Program-made: the position numbers and the translations under genes
The notes under the pieces: generated by a model
Database searches by the model: none
What the model was told of the DNA's origin: nothing
Seen by the model: only the letters and a program-made list of their open reading frames with translations
DNA from: Atopsyche davidsoni
Taxonomy: Eukaryota > Arthropoda > Insecta > Trichoptera > Hydrobiosidae
Assembly: GCA_022113835.1 (NCBI GenBank)
Contig: JAILWY010000022.1
Coordinates: 5,518,001 to 5,582,000, forward strand
Direction of reading: 5' to 3'
DNA: 64,000 nucleotides
Shown: piece by piece, positions 23,149 through 35,200 of the stretch
Layout: each line of letters begins with the position of its first letter
Position numbering within the stretch: position 1 is the first letter of the stretch

Positions 23149-24700
23149 TTATTCAATGTTTTTACATTTGTGTCTCTTTAAAATATACATGTCATAACAT
23201 CTATAAGAACATTGATCACAACCAAAACGCTTCTCACCGGTATGTATAAGTTGATGTTTCTTTAAACTTCCCTTAAATTTACACGTATATGAACATTGAA
23301 CACATCCAAAAGGCTTTTCAGCGGTGTGTTTGAGTATGTGATTTTTTAAATTACACTTCCTGTGGGTTGTGAACGAGCATAGGTCACACTCAAAAGGCTT
23401 TTCGGTAGTATGTATGAGTTTATGTATCTTCAAGTAACTTTTATCATGACACGTGTATGAACATTGGTCACACCCAAAAGGCTTCTCACCAGTATGTATA
23501 AGCTTGTGTAACTTTAAATGACCCATTTTATTACACGTGTATGAACATAGGTCACACGCAAAAGGCTTTTCACCAGTATGTATAAGTTTATGTACTTTTA
23601 ATTGACTCTTTTTATTACATATATATGAACATTGATCACACCCAAAAGGCTTCTCGCCAGTATGTACAAGCTTGTGTACTTTTAACCGACTCTTTTGATT
23701 GCATGTGAACGGGCACAGGTCACATTTAAAAGGTTTTTCATCAGTATGTATAAGCGAGTGTCTCTTTAACTTACTCTTTTCGTTAGTTGTATATGAACAT
23801 TGGTCACACCCAAAAGGTTTTTCATCAGTATGTCTTCTTTTATGTACCTTTAAACTAAACAGAAAATTACATGTGTACGAACATTTGTCACAACCAAAAA
23901 GATTCTCACCGCTATGTTTAAGTTTGTGAATATTTAAACTACTCTTACGAGAACTTTTGAATGAACACTGATCGCATCCAAATGGCTTCTCATTAGAATG
24001 TATAATTTGATGGTTCTTTAAATTACTTTTTGTACAACATGTGTACGAACATAGATCGCAACTAAAAGATTTTTTCACAACAGGATCGGAGCATAAAGAT
24101 GGACATTTAGTTAATTTTGAGGCAGTCTTGACATCTACGGTGGTATTGTTACAAGTTACTTCGGCGCGGAAAGATTGTGATTGCACCTATAACAAATGTA
24201 ATATTTAGTTTACAAAGTGATATTGAAAAAAATATATTTAATACAAATAACAGATAATTTTGCATTCTAATCTAACACCTCTTAATAATGGAGAATTACA
24301 TTACAAACTGAGAATTACTTGACAACTTCTATTCCAAGGAGAATTACTTGACAACTGAGCCTCAGGTCTTCAACAATAAACGCAATGATTATTGATTTGT
24401 ATTTGTGGAGAACTCGAAGGCATTACTAATTACCTTATCGAAGGGCTCGTGCACTACGGATGGCAATTTTTTTCGCTGCTGAAATGCCTTGTCTATATCA
24501 AATTCTTCAATTTTTATCAGGTCGTATTCGCAAATCTCTTTAGAAGCAGTAGTAACAATCGTGTCTAATACCCGGCTTGGTTCTCCGTCGCTTTGGGTAT
24601 CCTGGACATTATCAGTTTTCAATTCTTGTTTAATAACAAAGTGATCACTTATCAATCTTTCATCGGATTCAGGGTTCTCTTTTTTAATTTCTATTTCCAT
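23149..24700 (-). CDS. C2H2 zinc-finger protein, 11 tandem fingers
   Basis: Two exons (24700-24434 and 24186-23149) join in phase 0 through a canonical AAG/GTAATT donor and a TTATAG acceptor. This gives 434 residues, with the ORF closing at TAA near 23149. Residues 1-89 (exon 1) are acidic with no finger, and contain three IKxE-type SUMO-consensus sites (IKKE, IKQE, IKIE). From about residue 130 to the end there are ten C-x2-C-x12-H-x3-H fingers at a regular 28-residue spacing with TGEKPF-like linkers. An eleventh finger ends in HKCKN, so its last ligand is probably Cys or missing. In eight fingers an extra cysteine follows the first pair (CSYTC pattern). No ZAD, BTB or KRAB domain is visible. 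A DNA-binding nuclear role follows from the family; the target is unknown. Confidence 0.92.
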
Positions 24701-25505
24701 TTTGGTAACTGTACATAGATATATTTTGCAAAATATTATTTCCCGTGGTTATTTGAACGAAATTTGTCTTTAGATTCGCATGTATTGACGTATTGGATCA
24801 CGGATGTATTTTACGAATTTGACAAAAGAAATAACCAGAGACAAAAATATTATATTATGTTGTCTATGGAAAAACCAATTTGACAGTCATAGTTACAAGG
24901 TAGAAAAATTAATATATACCTCGAGCCTCTTGGATATTTTATTATTTAATCGTACCAAGAAATATAACAAACAACTTATTTTTATTAAATCAAAATTTAA
25001 TTTTCTAATTTTTTTTATATATTGAATATAGCGTTTTGTGCTAGAAGTGCTAGAAGAAATACAAATAATATCATCAAATATCTTTATAGCATGGCAACAC
25101 TGGTTATTCTCTGGAAAAATATAAATCTGCATGCGCGGTCAAATTGAAGATTAATGTTTCGCAGAAAATTATAATTTATATTAAAATTATGTACATATAT
25201 AGTCACGGGTGGATATTTAAAGAAACACAATGGATTGGATTTATGTGAATTGTAATTGTTATGTAAAAATAAGTGTTAAATCGTGGCCGCTGTCACACAT
25301 GAAATTCGCTAGTCACTTTTCATTAGCTTGTGCATTTGCATACTTGTTAAAATGTTTAACTTCAATAAGTTATTTCTATAAAAAAAGAGAAGAAATCAAT
25401 GCTGAAGAGAAAGTGTTGGAGCGAGGAAATCCACACTTCTCAGCAGGCTGGTGCTAAACAGGTAATTTACTGAATAATAAGTCTAAAACAGATTCATATA
25501 TTATT

Positions 25506-25691
25506 TCATATGAAGTGAGAGATTTCTTCGTCTTTGTCTCTTCCTTCGACAAGACCTCCTCCATAACTTTTTTTATTAGGTTTTGGTGATGTCCCGCTAG
25601 CAGCTCTTAGATGTCGTCTTCTTTCATCTTTAGTTCTATTGTCTTCCCCAAGGATTCTCTTGGTAGCCCATTTCAGGGCTCGATTGTCAAG
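25506..25691 (-). other. Unassigned 62-codon block; possible alternative last exon
   Basis: On the minus strand, a GTGCACTCAG acceptor-like site at 25692-25693 is followed by 61 sense codons and TGA at 25508-25506. The peptide is very basic and polar (it contains KWATKRILG, ERRRHLRAASG and SPKPNKKS) and has no ATG, so it would need splicing. Read from the acceptor it is in phase 0, and all introns of the upstream 12-finger gene are phase 0. It could therefore be an alternative terminal exon joined to the exon ending at 26709. It could equally be a relic of a mobile element or pseudogene. The sequence was not recognised. Confidence 0.3.
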
Positions 25692-25903
25692 CTGAGTGCA
25701 CTTATGTATTGAGTTTCAATTTATTAAAAAAAAATACCTGTCTTGCGTAACACTCAATAAGAGACAAACCAAGATACACGTAATAATTTAATATTTTTTA
25801 ATAGTTGAGTAAAGGCACTTGGATTGCTACTTACTTCCCGCCTTTAAGCCTGACGTGGTTGAAAAATAAAACAGACAATTCATATAAAAATAACAGTAAT
25901 CAA

Positions 25904-25909
25904 TTTATT
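25904..25909 (-). terminator. Possible poly(A) signal of the 12-finger gene
   Basis: AATAAA on the minus strand about 150 nt after the stop codon at 26061. Confidence 0.45.
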
Positions 25910-26060
25910 GATTAAAATATAAAATGTATAAAAACTTCAAAAATGCTTAGCAAGTAAATAACTTAAAAAAATATAATATATAAAAATAATAATTTATAAT
26001 GATAATAATAACTATAATTAGAAATAAATACGGATAATGTTAAAATATACGATAAGTCGA

Positions 26061-29000
26061 TCATGAGTGCTCGAAGGACACCTCTAAGAAGTCGCTGGGG
26101 TTGATGTACGGCACTTCGTGCATGGGCTCGTCTTGCTCTGCCTCGTCTGAGGATTGCGCTGCCCTGCCGGCCTCGATCTCCCCTAGCTCTGAATGCTGCC
26201 GCATGTGCTTCTCGAAGCTGGCGGGCTGTGCATATTTCTTCTTGCAGATGGTGCACTCCAGCAGCTTCTTCTCTGAGGGGCGGGGCTGCAAATCGCTCCG
26301 CTCGTCTGGCCGGGCTGCCAGCCCATCCAACAGGTGCTTCTTCATGTGCTTCTCGAAGCTGGCCTGCTGGATATAAACCTTATCGCACATGGTGCACTGG
26401 TGGGGCTTACTCTTCTCATGCTCCTTGAGGTGGATGGTGAGAAGGGTGCGGTTTGGCAGCAGCAGTGAGCACAGCGGGCAGGAGAAGCTCTTGGCTTCAG
26501 GTACCATCGTTGTGGATTTGGCATTAAGTAATTTCTTAACGTGTTGTAAGTCATGAGGTAAATTGATCTGAAATAATATTGAATAAATATATATAGTTGA
26601 ATAAACAGTAGGAAAACCGAGTGGTCCTGGTTCGAATCGAACTCACCACGGTAGCCAAAAATGACGGTGAAAAAAGGATCTAAAATAAATTAAAAACATA
26701 AAACTAACCTGCATAGATCGTGCTACAATCTTGTCATCTTTCTTTGTATATAGTTTCTTTGGTCGCTGTACGAATATGTCAACAAATTTGGCCGGATCGA
26801 ATGGCTCCTCTTCTCTCATTTCCTTCTCGCTTTCACTGGAGTATTCCCCGTAGCTTTCGCACTCCGAGTCGCTTTTGAAATCCTCCGATTTCATTACCAC
26901 CTTCTTCGGCTTGCTCTGCTTGCGTTTATTCGGTGTAACAGGCATGCCAAAGTTAATAACGTTTTCAATCTTTTCAAAACTCTTCGTTTCCTTTTTGGGC
27001 GGCAGCTCGTCGAGTTTAAGATGCGGGTGAATTCTGGTGACGTGCAACTCCAGGAAGTACTTGAGCTTGAAGGATTTTTCGCACGCAGGGCACTCGAAGG
27101 GGCGTTCGTTGTTGTGGCTTTTGACATGCATGATGAGGTTGCGCTTCATGTTAAACTCCCGCCCGCAAATATCGCAGCGGAAAGGTGAGCTGGCGGAGGT
27201 GTGCGTGAGCAGGTGGCTGGCCAGGCTGCTGCGGGAGGGGAAGGACTTGTGGCAGGAGTCGCAGTCGTACTGCATTTCGCCACCATGCTTCTTCATGTGA
27301 TTGGTTTTGTTGCGCTCGTAGGTAAACTTTTTGTCGCAGAAATCGCAGCCAATCAGCTTTTCCCGCTGGAATGTCTGGGAAAAAATCAATCAATTAAAAC
27401 ATTTGAAATAACAAAAGATGAATAGTGATGCGCATTTATTTTGCCGTTTGTTAAAATTCTTAGCAAGCAGTTTCATTCTTTAAATAAGATAGTAGAAACT
27501 TGGGTGCCAAAGAAACCAAGTCCATGTTGTGAAACAATTCATATAGAATATCAACCCGAGTGTATTGTGTGTTTTCCAAACTGATCTGATTATTGTTTCT
27601 TTTCAAATTGTCGTCATTTCTATTAAGAGTTCATAAGTAATTTTTTTTGTTGTCATAATGTCACACGACTGCAGTGACAAAGTATTGTGGTTACTTCAGA
27701 GGTCTCTAACGATTATTAAGCGTTAATATGGGAAAATAATTTTGCTTAGTTTAGTGAATGCGGATGATGTCCAGTGGACTTACGGTGAGGGCCACAATGT
27801 CTCGGGAGGCGACTGTCATGTCCACGGCCTCGGCGCTGGCAAGGCGCTCGGGGCTGGAAAAGGCACGCGCCTGCGAGAAGAGGCTGAGCATGGCCTTGCC
27901 GGCGTCGCCCTGCATGTCGCTGCTCAGCTGAATGTCCACCTTCTTCTTTGGGATGTGGATGCGGACCATATGACCCTGAAAACAGCAATTGATTCACCTT
28001 AATGTCTTTCATATTAATCCAAACAGTAGACTAAATCAAAACAAAAGAAAAATATATCTACTATAAATTGTGTGTAACTTTACTCTACTCTCGTTTTGCC
28101 ATAACAATTTTGATACCATTCGGTACAGATTTTTTAGGCTTCAAGATTCGGTGACGTTTTTGGCTGAAGAACCTGCACAGAATGATATTACAAATAGGGT
28201 TGACAATGGGCCAGAATGAAAAGTTACACTGCTTCTGGGTTTGCGTTCATGACTAATGATGCTATCATCAGTGGCGTACAGTGGATTTAAATTAGAACAA
28301 GCAGTTCTGTGGGTCTGGTAAAATAAAAATAAGCACTCAATAAAAATAAAAAGTGTATTGTTGAATTTATAAACAAGCATTTTAGTATCGACACACGAAG
28401 TGCTAAAACAAAACGTCTTAGGTCGAATTAGTTTGTTAATTACATCAGTTTGGGATTCGCCTTTCAGGATGAAGATCAGAATGAAACCGGACTCAAAAAG
28501 CCAGCCATGCGATGACTTCTTAATTCCCAAGATCTACGGCACTAAAATGAACAGTCTTCTTTGAATGGCTACGATAATAAACAGGAAATGATAAAAAAAA
28601 AAAATGATAGAATATACAAGATGTAATATACTTGTAGTGAAGTCGATTATAGATAAGGGATTTTACAGAAATCGAGTATTTGATAAATGTTGATAGTACT
28701 TAAGAGTTTTTATGTATAATTAGCACGCACAAATAATATAAACCGTTCTTGACTCAACACATAATTTTGGAAATAACCTGTCAAAAAAGACAATTATAAT
28801 TTACGAATAGAATTAAAAATATTTTATAAATGTAACCATGTAACCAAAATATATTGCTAACACAACAAGCATGTATTGAATACTCGATATTCTACAGATA
28901 AAGGCATGCGGATTTGCATGTACTGCATGCCACTGATGAGAACACAAACATCTATTACTGTTAGTTACAATATACGAATTACATTAAAACAATAATAATA

Positions 29001-32000
29001 CAATCAAACAACAAGAAAGCAAAAAATATTCTTAATACTACAAAAAGGCTTTATTTGTAATTTCAACAACAAATATGAGTAGTCAAGCGGCTATGCGACG
29101 AGTCTGATGAAGCCCTTGAAAACAATAAATATCCGCAATCTTCTAGCCATTCGGCTGTTCATATTTGTCGTTTGAATACTACAAGAATCAATTCTGTACT
29201 AAGTTGCCTGCAGGTTTATATGAAGTACGTTTTTAATGCTAAAAGCTGAATGACCATAGAAACTACAATATTTTTTTAATGGTAGCAACAGCGTCTTATA
29301 ACATTGCAATAAGAAGTTCAGACGTGGCAAATCGGATCACAACAGATATGACTCGGGAAACACCTAGCAGGGAGTATTGAATGTCGCAAAACGTGAAGAC
29401 TGGGTATAGCTTCTCGATTAAGAATTTTCAATCTTATGGGATCAGAAATTTGCGGAAACCTTTGCATAATGCGGTTTTATATATTGTCAACTTTGATTTT
29501 GGATGTCCTGATCCAAATTTGCCGGTAAAGTCAGTTCTTCTACTGATTGTACTATTAAAAGACCTTTAGAGTCCGTCCATGATATAGTATCAATAGTATC
29601 AATAATTATAACCGACCCAACTTATCAATGAAAGGAAGTTTAATATTTGAGTTTTAAATTTACTGTGAATATTGACACAAAATGGAATAAGACAGTACGA
29701 AAGGTATAAATTTATCACAAACTTGACGACAACACTCGGGAAAATAACAACACCACACCAATGGTGTATCTTCATTAGAGAGCGAATTGTAACGTTAACG
29801 TTTGGTTGTATTGAACAGTTGAGAGTCGACAGAGTGAAAATAAATATATTTTTGTATTGTTTGACACAAACATTTTTAACATAATTGAAGATTCTTCTTG
29901 AATTGACTTGATGTTAAGTTTTCAGAACCTTACCTCTTTTTGCACCGGTTATGGGGTATCATATAACATGGTTTCACATATCACGGAGTCATCTACCGTG
30001 TTATAGGAGAGTTAACTGTATTTGCAATTTAAATTTTTTACCCATTTTTATAAATAAAATAATAAATGAAAATAAATTGAGTTGCTATCGATAATGTCGC
30101 AAACATGAAAATGTGAACTCATAAATAATAAAGCTATTTTATTTTTATTGTTACTATAAGATCAAGATACTTGATTTGTTTTGGATGTACAGCATTTACA
30201 TAATAGCAAAAAAATAAAATACATTAGTGAGCAAAAGAATAAGAAAAAAATTAAATTCACAACACTAACAGCTTTTAGTATTAAATTATGTTGTGTTACT
30301 TACGCACAGAGAAGATGGGTTCAATTCCTGCCTATACCTGCATTTAATAAGAGAAAATTTAATTTCTTTGAAAAAAATACAGGAAAAAATATTTATTTTA
30401 AAGTGTGTAAAAAAAAAAAACGCGCTTTGTCCACACGATTCACTAAAACTTCCGTATGGGTGATGGGTTTACTTAAGATATGTGACTCTAAAGATAAGAA
30501 AGGTTTAATCTATAAAGTATAAATATGTTTACATTGGAAAGAACGCTTCGAAACATGAGATATCTTCGATTTTAGGATAGGAACTGCGGAAATTACAAGC
30601 GTGTCATTGTGACGAGTTTTCAAGGAAAACATGCTCAAATAAATTGTTAAGAAACGTGTAAAAAATACCATGAGATTTAGAAAAATACCATTTGGTTCTT
30701 CGGAAGAGTTAGACTAAGAGCCTAGCTGCCATAGAAATTTCTAACTGAAGTCAGGTCCATAGTGATCGGTGCTTTAAGATGAGCAGAAAAGGTCTCTGGT
30801 TTTGAACTCACTCGCACGTCACCGATAATTACCGGAGGTAGCTTATAGATCAAAAAGAACTGCACTGCTTGGAAGACGGTGGAATTGCGGAGGTGCTGAC
30901 CTGCAGGTGTGCTTTCTGCGTAAAAGTGCGGTCGCAGAACTGGCAGGGGAAGGGGCGCTCGCCCGTGTGCATGCGCAGGTGCACGATCAGGGCCTTTTTC
31001 TGCGGGAAGCCTTTCAGGCAGAAGCGGCACTCGAAGGGCTTATCCGAGGTATGGATCTTCGAATGCTGCTGGAGCTCTTCCTCGCGTGCGTACGCGATAA
31101 AGCACACCTGGAACGCAAAATTATTTTATGAAGTTAACAATCACCGCTGCTACAGATCAAATATATTGTAAATTGGTATCTAGATCTGAAAGATTCTGAC
31201 TACCACACAACGGCATTTAAGAGTTACTAACAAAGACAAAGTGTCACTATAATTGTGTAACTCTTTACAACATGAAATACATTTTAAATGTTGTGAAATT
31301 CATTTTGTTTGACTATATATTTATTATCATACTGATATGATTATATTTATGAAATTGTTTTTATTATATAATACAGAAAAATTCTGAAATCCTATAAAAA
31401 TATAATAGCAGCATTGCCGACACTGCGTATGTCATAATGAGTATATATTTTAATGCATAAAGGTCAGAAAATATTTTCACCTGAAGAATAATTTTTGTCA
31501 TTTGAAAAATATCTGATTTTAGCCATTTTTAATAGTGGCGCACTCTTAAGTTTATTTCACAAGCAAGACATTCAAATTTAAATAATCTGAGCAAGGAGTT
31601 TATAGTCATATTATTTCACTAGGAGAATACAAAGTAAGGTTGAGTTCGACTTGACACATCTCTGGAATTTTCCTTGTTGTAGGAACATAGAAAACTTACT
31701 AGATATGGTTTTTCTCGGATAGATTTTTCTTTCTCTCAAAATCTGGAAATTATTTATTGTTTTAACATAATTGAAAAGATTTATTGCTCTACCCGCAATT
31801 TAATCCCGGACCTCCTAGTCGGACAAGAGTGTTTCAAACCGGCGGACTGCGAGTTGATTAAAAAGGTGAAATAAGAATAAGAGACCTTGCGAAAGAGTGA
31901 GGTTAGTGGAAGTGGGGGAGAGTGGTGTGATGGATGACCTCGCACTCGAAGGGCGTCTCGTTGGTGTGCAGCCGGAGGTGGTGCACAAGCTGGAACTTGC

Positions 32001-32172
32001 GGTCGTAGGCCTTGTCGCAGTAGTCGCAGGGGTAGCGCTTGCGCACGTCGTGAAGCTTCATGTGCACCAGGAAGCTGTTGCGCGACGTGAAGCGGTGAGC
32101 ACACAGTCGGCAGCCGTAGAAGAACACCTCGCCTGGGTGCTTGGTCAGGAACTCCAAGTGGTACTCCACCAG
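26061..32172 (-). CDS. C2H2 zinc-finger protein, 12 fingers (exons 2-6)
   Basis: Five exons (32172-31939, 31107-30901, 27975-27784, 27374-26709, 26567-26061) join through canonical sites, all in phase 0. They give 602 codons including the stop. Introns 31938-31108 and 30900-27976 cut inside fingers: FECE joins VCFIAY to restore a C-x2-C, and KAHLQ joins GHMVRIH to restore an H-x4-H. This proves the joins. Fingers 1-5 are contiguous, a 70-residue linker (KKKVDIQLSSDMQG...) follows, then fingers 6-9, a 150-residue acidic/basic linker with an SKPKK basic patch, and fingers 10-12. The last two share the ASFEKHM signature. The first visible exon has no ATG, so an upstream exon is required; the best candidate is 45909-45565. 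A nuclear DNA-binding role follows from the family. The specific identity was not recognised. Confidence 0.87.
26710..27373 (-). other. Finger-rich exon 5 span and short flanking introns
   Basis: This span is exon 5 of the 12-finger gene (27374-26709), which holds fingers 6-9 and the long linker with KRKQSKPKK. The intron at 26708-26568, just below it, carries GGTTCGAATCG at 26629-26639, a box-B-like motif probably from a tRNA-derived SINE remnant. The intron at 27783-27375 shows nothing recognisable. Confidence 0.5.
27976..30900 (-). other. Intron of the 12-finger gene with repeat relics
   Basis: This 2.9-kb intron interrupts finger 5. A 129-codon minus-strand open frame at 28141-28530 shows no domain or starting logic and looks like repeat-derived sequence. 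GGTTCAATTCC at 30318-30328 is box-B-like. The words TAGCTGCCAT and TTTCTAACTGAAGTC near 30724-30760 recur in slightly changed form near 44190-44225, so a second repeat family is present. Confidence 0.6.
31108..31938 (-). other. Intron of the 12-finger gene
   Basis: This 831-bp intron splits finger 3. Near 31795-31850, on the minus strand, a GGAGGTCCGGGATTAAATTG segment resembles the 3' half of a degenerate tRNA-type SINE head. The rest is AT-rich with nothing recognisable. Confidence 0.55.
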
Positions 32173-32954
32173 CTGCAACGCATCACCGACCCGCGTCAAC
32201 AATTGCACAAGTTACCTTGACATGTCATAAATACTACCGGAATAGCATACATTTTTATGTAAGACCAAACAAATATTTATATTATTTTAATTTAAATCGT
32301 CTCTAAGTTCTAAGAAAACAAAAAAAACAAATTTTATTGTAATCATTTTTATGGTGCTTTTTCAAAGACAATATTTTTCTATTAAATTGCAAAAAAAAAA
32401 CAATTTAATTCTTAACCTAGAAAACTTCGACCTCAGGCGATCGTCTGTTAATGTTGGCGGGTTTTTCCTATATTTGCCTCTGGCTGCCGTTAAAATCTTG
32501 TTAATGAATTTTGAGTTAGTAATCAAAAACTTGACGCGTCTTAACACCCAAGAAAATAAGGCCATTTATTTTTAAAAAATATAATATATAAAAGACTGTT
32601 ACAAAGTGACAATGCCTAATCTCAATAACATATTCATTTACATTTATTTCTTGACCTTTATAGAAAACCTTGATAATGACGTGGTAAAAGTTGAAACATG
32701 TCGGTTGAACTATAAAAATTTATAATGAGTGATTTAACATGTTTTATAATTTATTTAAAAAGTACCTCATAAGTCACTAGATTGTGATTTTAGTAGATTA
32801 TTTTTTTAGTGCTTTATTGTAAGAAAATATGGTTTACCAATCGGCTAGAAGATTCTATGATATTTTTTTATGGGGAGCGCTTTCGCCATTCAAGGTGATT
32901 CAGTCTGACGAAGCCTATGAAAGGCGAAAGCTCTCACTAAAAGACTGAATATGA

Positions 32955-33080
32955 TCTCTGCCTTGTGTGATGCGTGAAGAGCAGGAGCACAGATGTAATT
33001 TTACAGCACACGGCCACAGAATATGGCCTCTGTTTTTTATGACGCTTAAAGAGCAGCAGCAGAGAGATAATTCAAAGCCA
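32955..33080. repeat. Degenerate tandem duplication, about 75-bp unit
   Basis: CTCTGCCTTGTGTGATGCGT followed by GAAGAGCAGGAGCA is echoed some 80 bp later by CTCTGTTTTTTATGACGCTT followed by AAAGAGCAGCAGCA. These are two diverged tandem copies. Confidence 0.45.
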
Positions 33081-33938
33081 ATTTTTTTGCCTTACACAGG
33101 CATCATAGGATCTATTTAAAATCGGCACTGCTTTCTACCACCAACTTCTCGGTAATAATGACAAATCACTTCTTTTTTTAAAGAAGAGCAGTAATTCATA
33201 AGTTCGTAATCTGAATAAATACATTTATTTGATAAGATGTAAAATGGAACAGTCGGAGGGTCCAAAAGCCACAGCACTAAATACAAAAGCGCTTTTCTGT
33301 TGCTTTATTTACATTGATTATGTATGGTCGAAGCCCAAAGTGGATCTATGATAAGTCAAACCAGTGGTGACAAACCCGTAACATGCGAAGCTATTACAGC
33401 TTACACATTGAAAAATTATTTCAATAACCGTATTAGTGAAAAAAGTTTTCCTTGAAATATTAAGCAGGATATATTTAATTATTAGAAAATCGCTTTATGA
33501 TATCTGAACACTTAACAGGCCTTGTATTTGCGGTAAAAAAAATTACAATGGTTGAGATAAAACTTATCAATGTTATGGCAGTCGGTTAAAAGTGACAATA
33601 CTCTAAATTAAAAAAAATATATATTAAACAAGTTTTTCCATAAGAATTTTGGCACACTGAGATCAAAAAGTTCGCCACCGCTGGTCCCGACCAAGATAGT
33701 CGAGTCACAAGTAGTTATGAAACCACAAAAATTATACACTGAGTAAACAAATTCTTACAAATAAATGATTAGTTAACGATGAAGTCACGGGTGACAATGG
33801 ACATTACGCTAAACAGTCGTTTATGCTTTATTTGCAGTATAGACGAATCATACATTGAAAAGTACATCTAACAACTTTTTAAATGAACCATTAGGCACCC
33901 AAAATGTTCACTATATGCTTCTGTGGCAACTTATGCAA

Positions 33939-33964
33939 ATATATATATATATATATATATATAT
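33939..33964. repeat. (AT)n microsatellite
   Basis: Thirteen uninterrupted AT units, lying immediately before the second copy of the 572-730 dispersed repeat. Confidence 0.9.
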
Positions 33965-34110
33965 GGAGGGCTAGAAAACTAAGAACTAGATATTTCTGGA
34001 GTTATGACTCAAATAAAGGAATTTGATCAACAATATAATCAAATGATTTTTCAATTTTATGAATTGATATATATGGTGTCATTTTATTTTAAGATCCGAG
34101 TTTCTATGTA
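33960..34110. repeat. Dispersed repeat, copy 2 (partner at 572-730)
   Basis: It shares ordered blocks with 572-730: GAACTAGATAT, ATCAAATGATT, CAATTTTATGAATT, then ATGGTGTCATTTT and TTTTAAGAT. The orientation is the same. Confidence 0.5.
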
Positions 34111-34980
34111 TGTGTGCGCGTCCTCAGACTTAGCATCTAAGTCTTGACAACCGTGACAATAACCGAGTGAGAATTTTATTGTTGTATGTTCTCTTTACCA
34201 ATTAGGACAATCTTAATTTATAACACAAATTCTGGAGAAAAATGACATGAAAAATCAATATCAGCATGAATTCATCGGCCGTTGATATTCAAAAATAAGT
34301 TTTATCAAAATTCCCTTTACGATATCGCATTCTGCTGTCTCCTTGAATTTTTATATTCAATGATTGCCGTATTTTGCAATACACGAGGAGCTGGCTAAAT
34401 TTATAATTCCTGATATTTTAGTATGTAGATAATGCAACATCACAGTATTATCGTTTAGCTTTTTATCTTATCTTTTTTTTAAATCTTCCTAATAATAATC
34501 GAAATGTTGAACTGTAAAACTGAAATTTAAATTCAAATAGATTTGTGTTTATTTCGTAATACTCATTGCATAATCAAACATAGTTTCAACATTTTTTTGT
34601 GACTAGAATAGAATTGTTAAAAATTGCACATTAGCAAAAATGTTTTACATCAATTTCCATTAATCTATTTTAACAAAAATATAATTATACTTAATTTCAC
34701 TAAAACATTTCCATACTTTTTTAAAATTTTATTATAACTTTAGTACTAAAATAATAGAATTGAATACAAAACTAATGCAGACCGCGCCGGAGAGTTCACG
34801 ATGGTGAGAATTTTTCTCACGCTTTTATGCTAATTCTGCTAAAATGGATTGTTATGATAAATAATTTGCCTGCTCCCCTCACGAGGCTCCCGGGTGTGCT
34901 GGCGCTAGTTTATTTTGCCATCCAACATAAACACGATCACAGCTAGATCACATTACACATGCCTGTCCCAGGAAAGTAAA

Positions 34981-35200
34981 CTTTGTGCAAATTCATACAT
35001 CACAAGTAAACTGAATCCAAAACACCTGACTCAAGTTACGTCTTATGAAAAATATAAACATAGCTGTTTTGAACTGCTTTGCAGTCTGGTAATTGGTACA
35101 GTTGATAACACGTATTATGTGCGAATTCATATTTCACAAGTAAACCAAATCAAAACACCTGACATTAGAAAGATTAAGTTACAAACATACATAAACTGAA
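34981..35200. repeat. Two-copy diverged tandem repeat, about 135-bp unit
   Basis: TTTGTGCAAATTCATACATC followed by ACAAGTAAACTGAATCCAAAA and CACCTGAC (from about 34980) recurs from about 35116 as TATGTGCGAATTCATATTTC, ACAAGTAAACCAAATCAAAA and CACCTGAC. The 94-codon open frame across it is a by-product of the repeat. Confidence 0.6.

Larger units (their letters stand above)
24701..26060. other. Intergenic DNA between two zinc-finger genes
   Basis: This holds the 5' flank of the 11-finger gene, a plus-strand open frame at 25230-25457 (75 codons, no recognised domain, ending just before a CAG/GTAATT splice-donor-like site), and the minus-strand open block at 25506-25691 described separately. 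The 3' UTR of the 12-finger gene occupies the end near 26060. Confidence 0.5.

Noticed and set aside
23149..24080. CRISPR-like regular spacing of about 84 bp
   Set aside because: The periodicity is the 28-codon zinc-finger unit in a coding exon of a eukaryote.
25230..25457. 75-codon plus-strand frame ending near a splice-donor-like site
   Set aside because: I briefly considered an SPX-type N-terminus (MKFA start), but the following residues do not fit and no downstream exon was found.
28141..28530. 129-codon minus-strand frame
   Set aside because: It lies in an intron of the 12-finger gene, shows no domain and no useful splice sites, and its composition looks like translated AT-rich repeat.
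34915..35199. 94-codon plus-strand frame
   Set aside because: It spans a two-copy diverged tandem repeat and has no domain.
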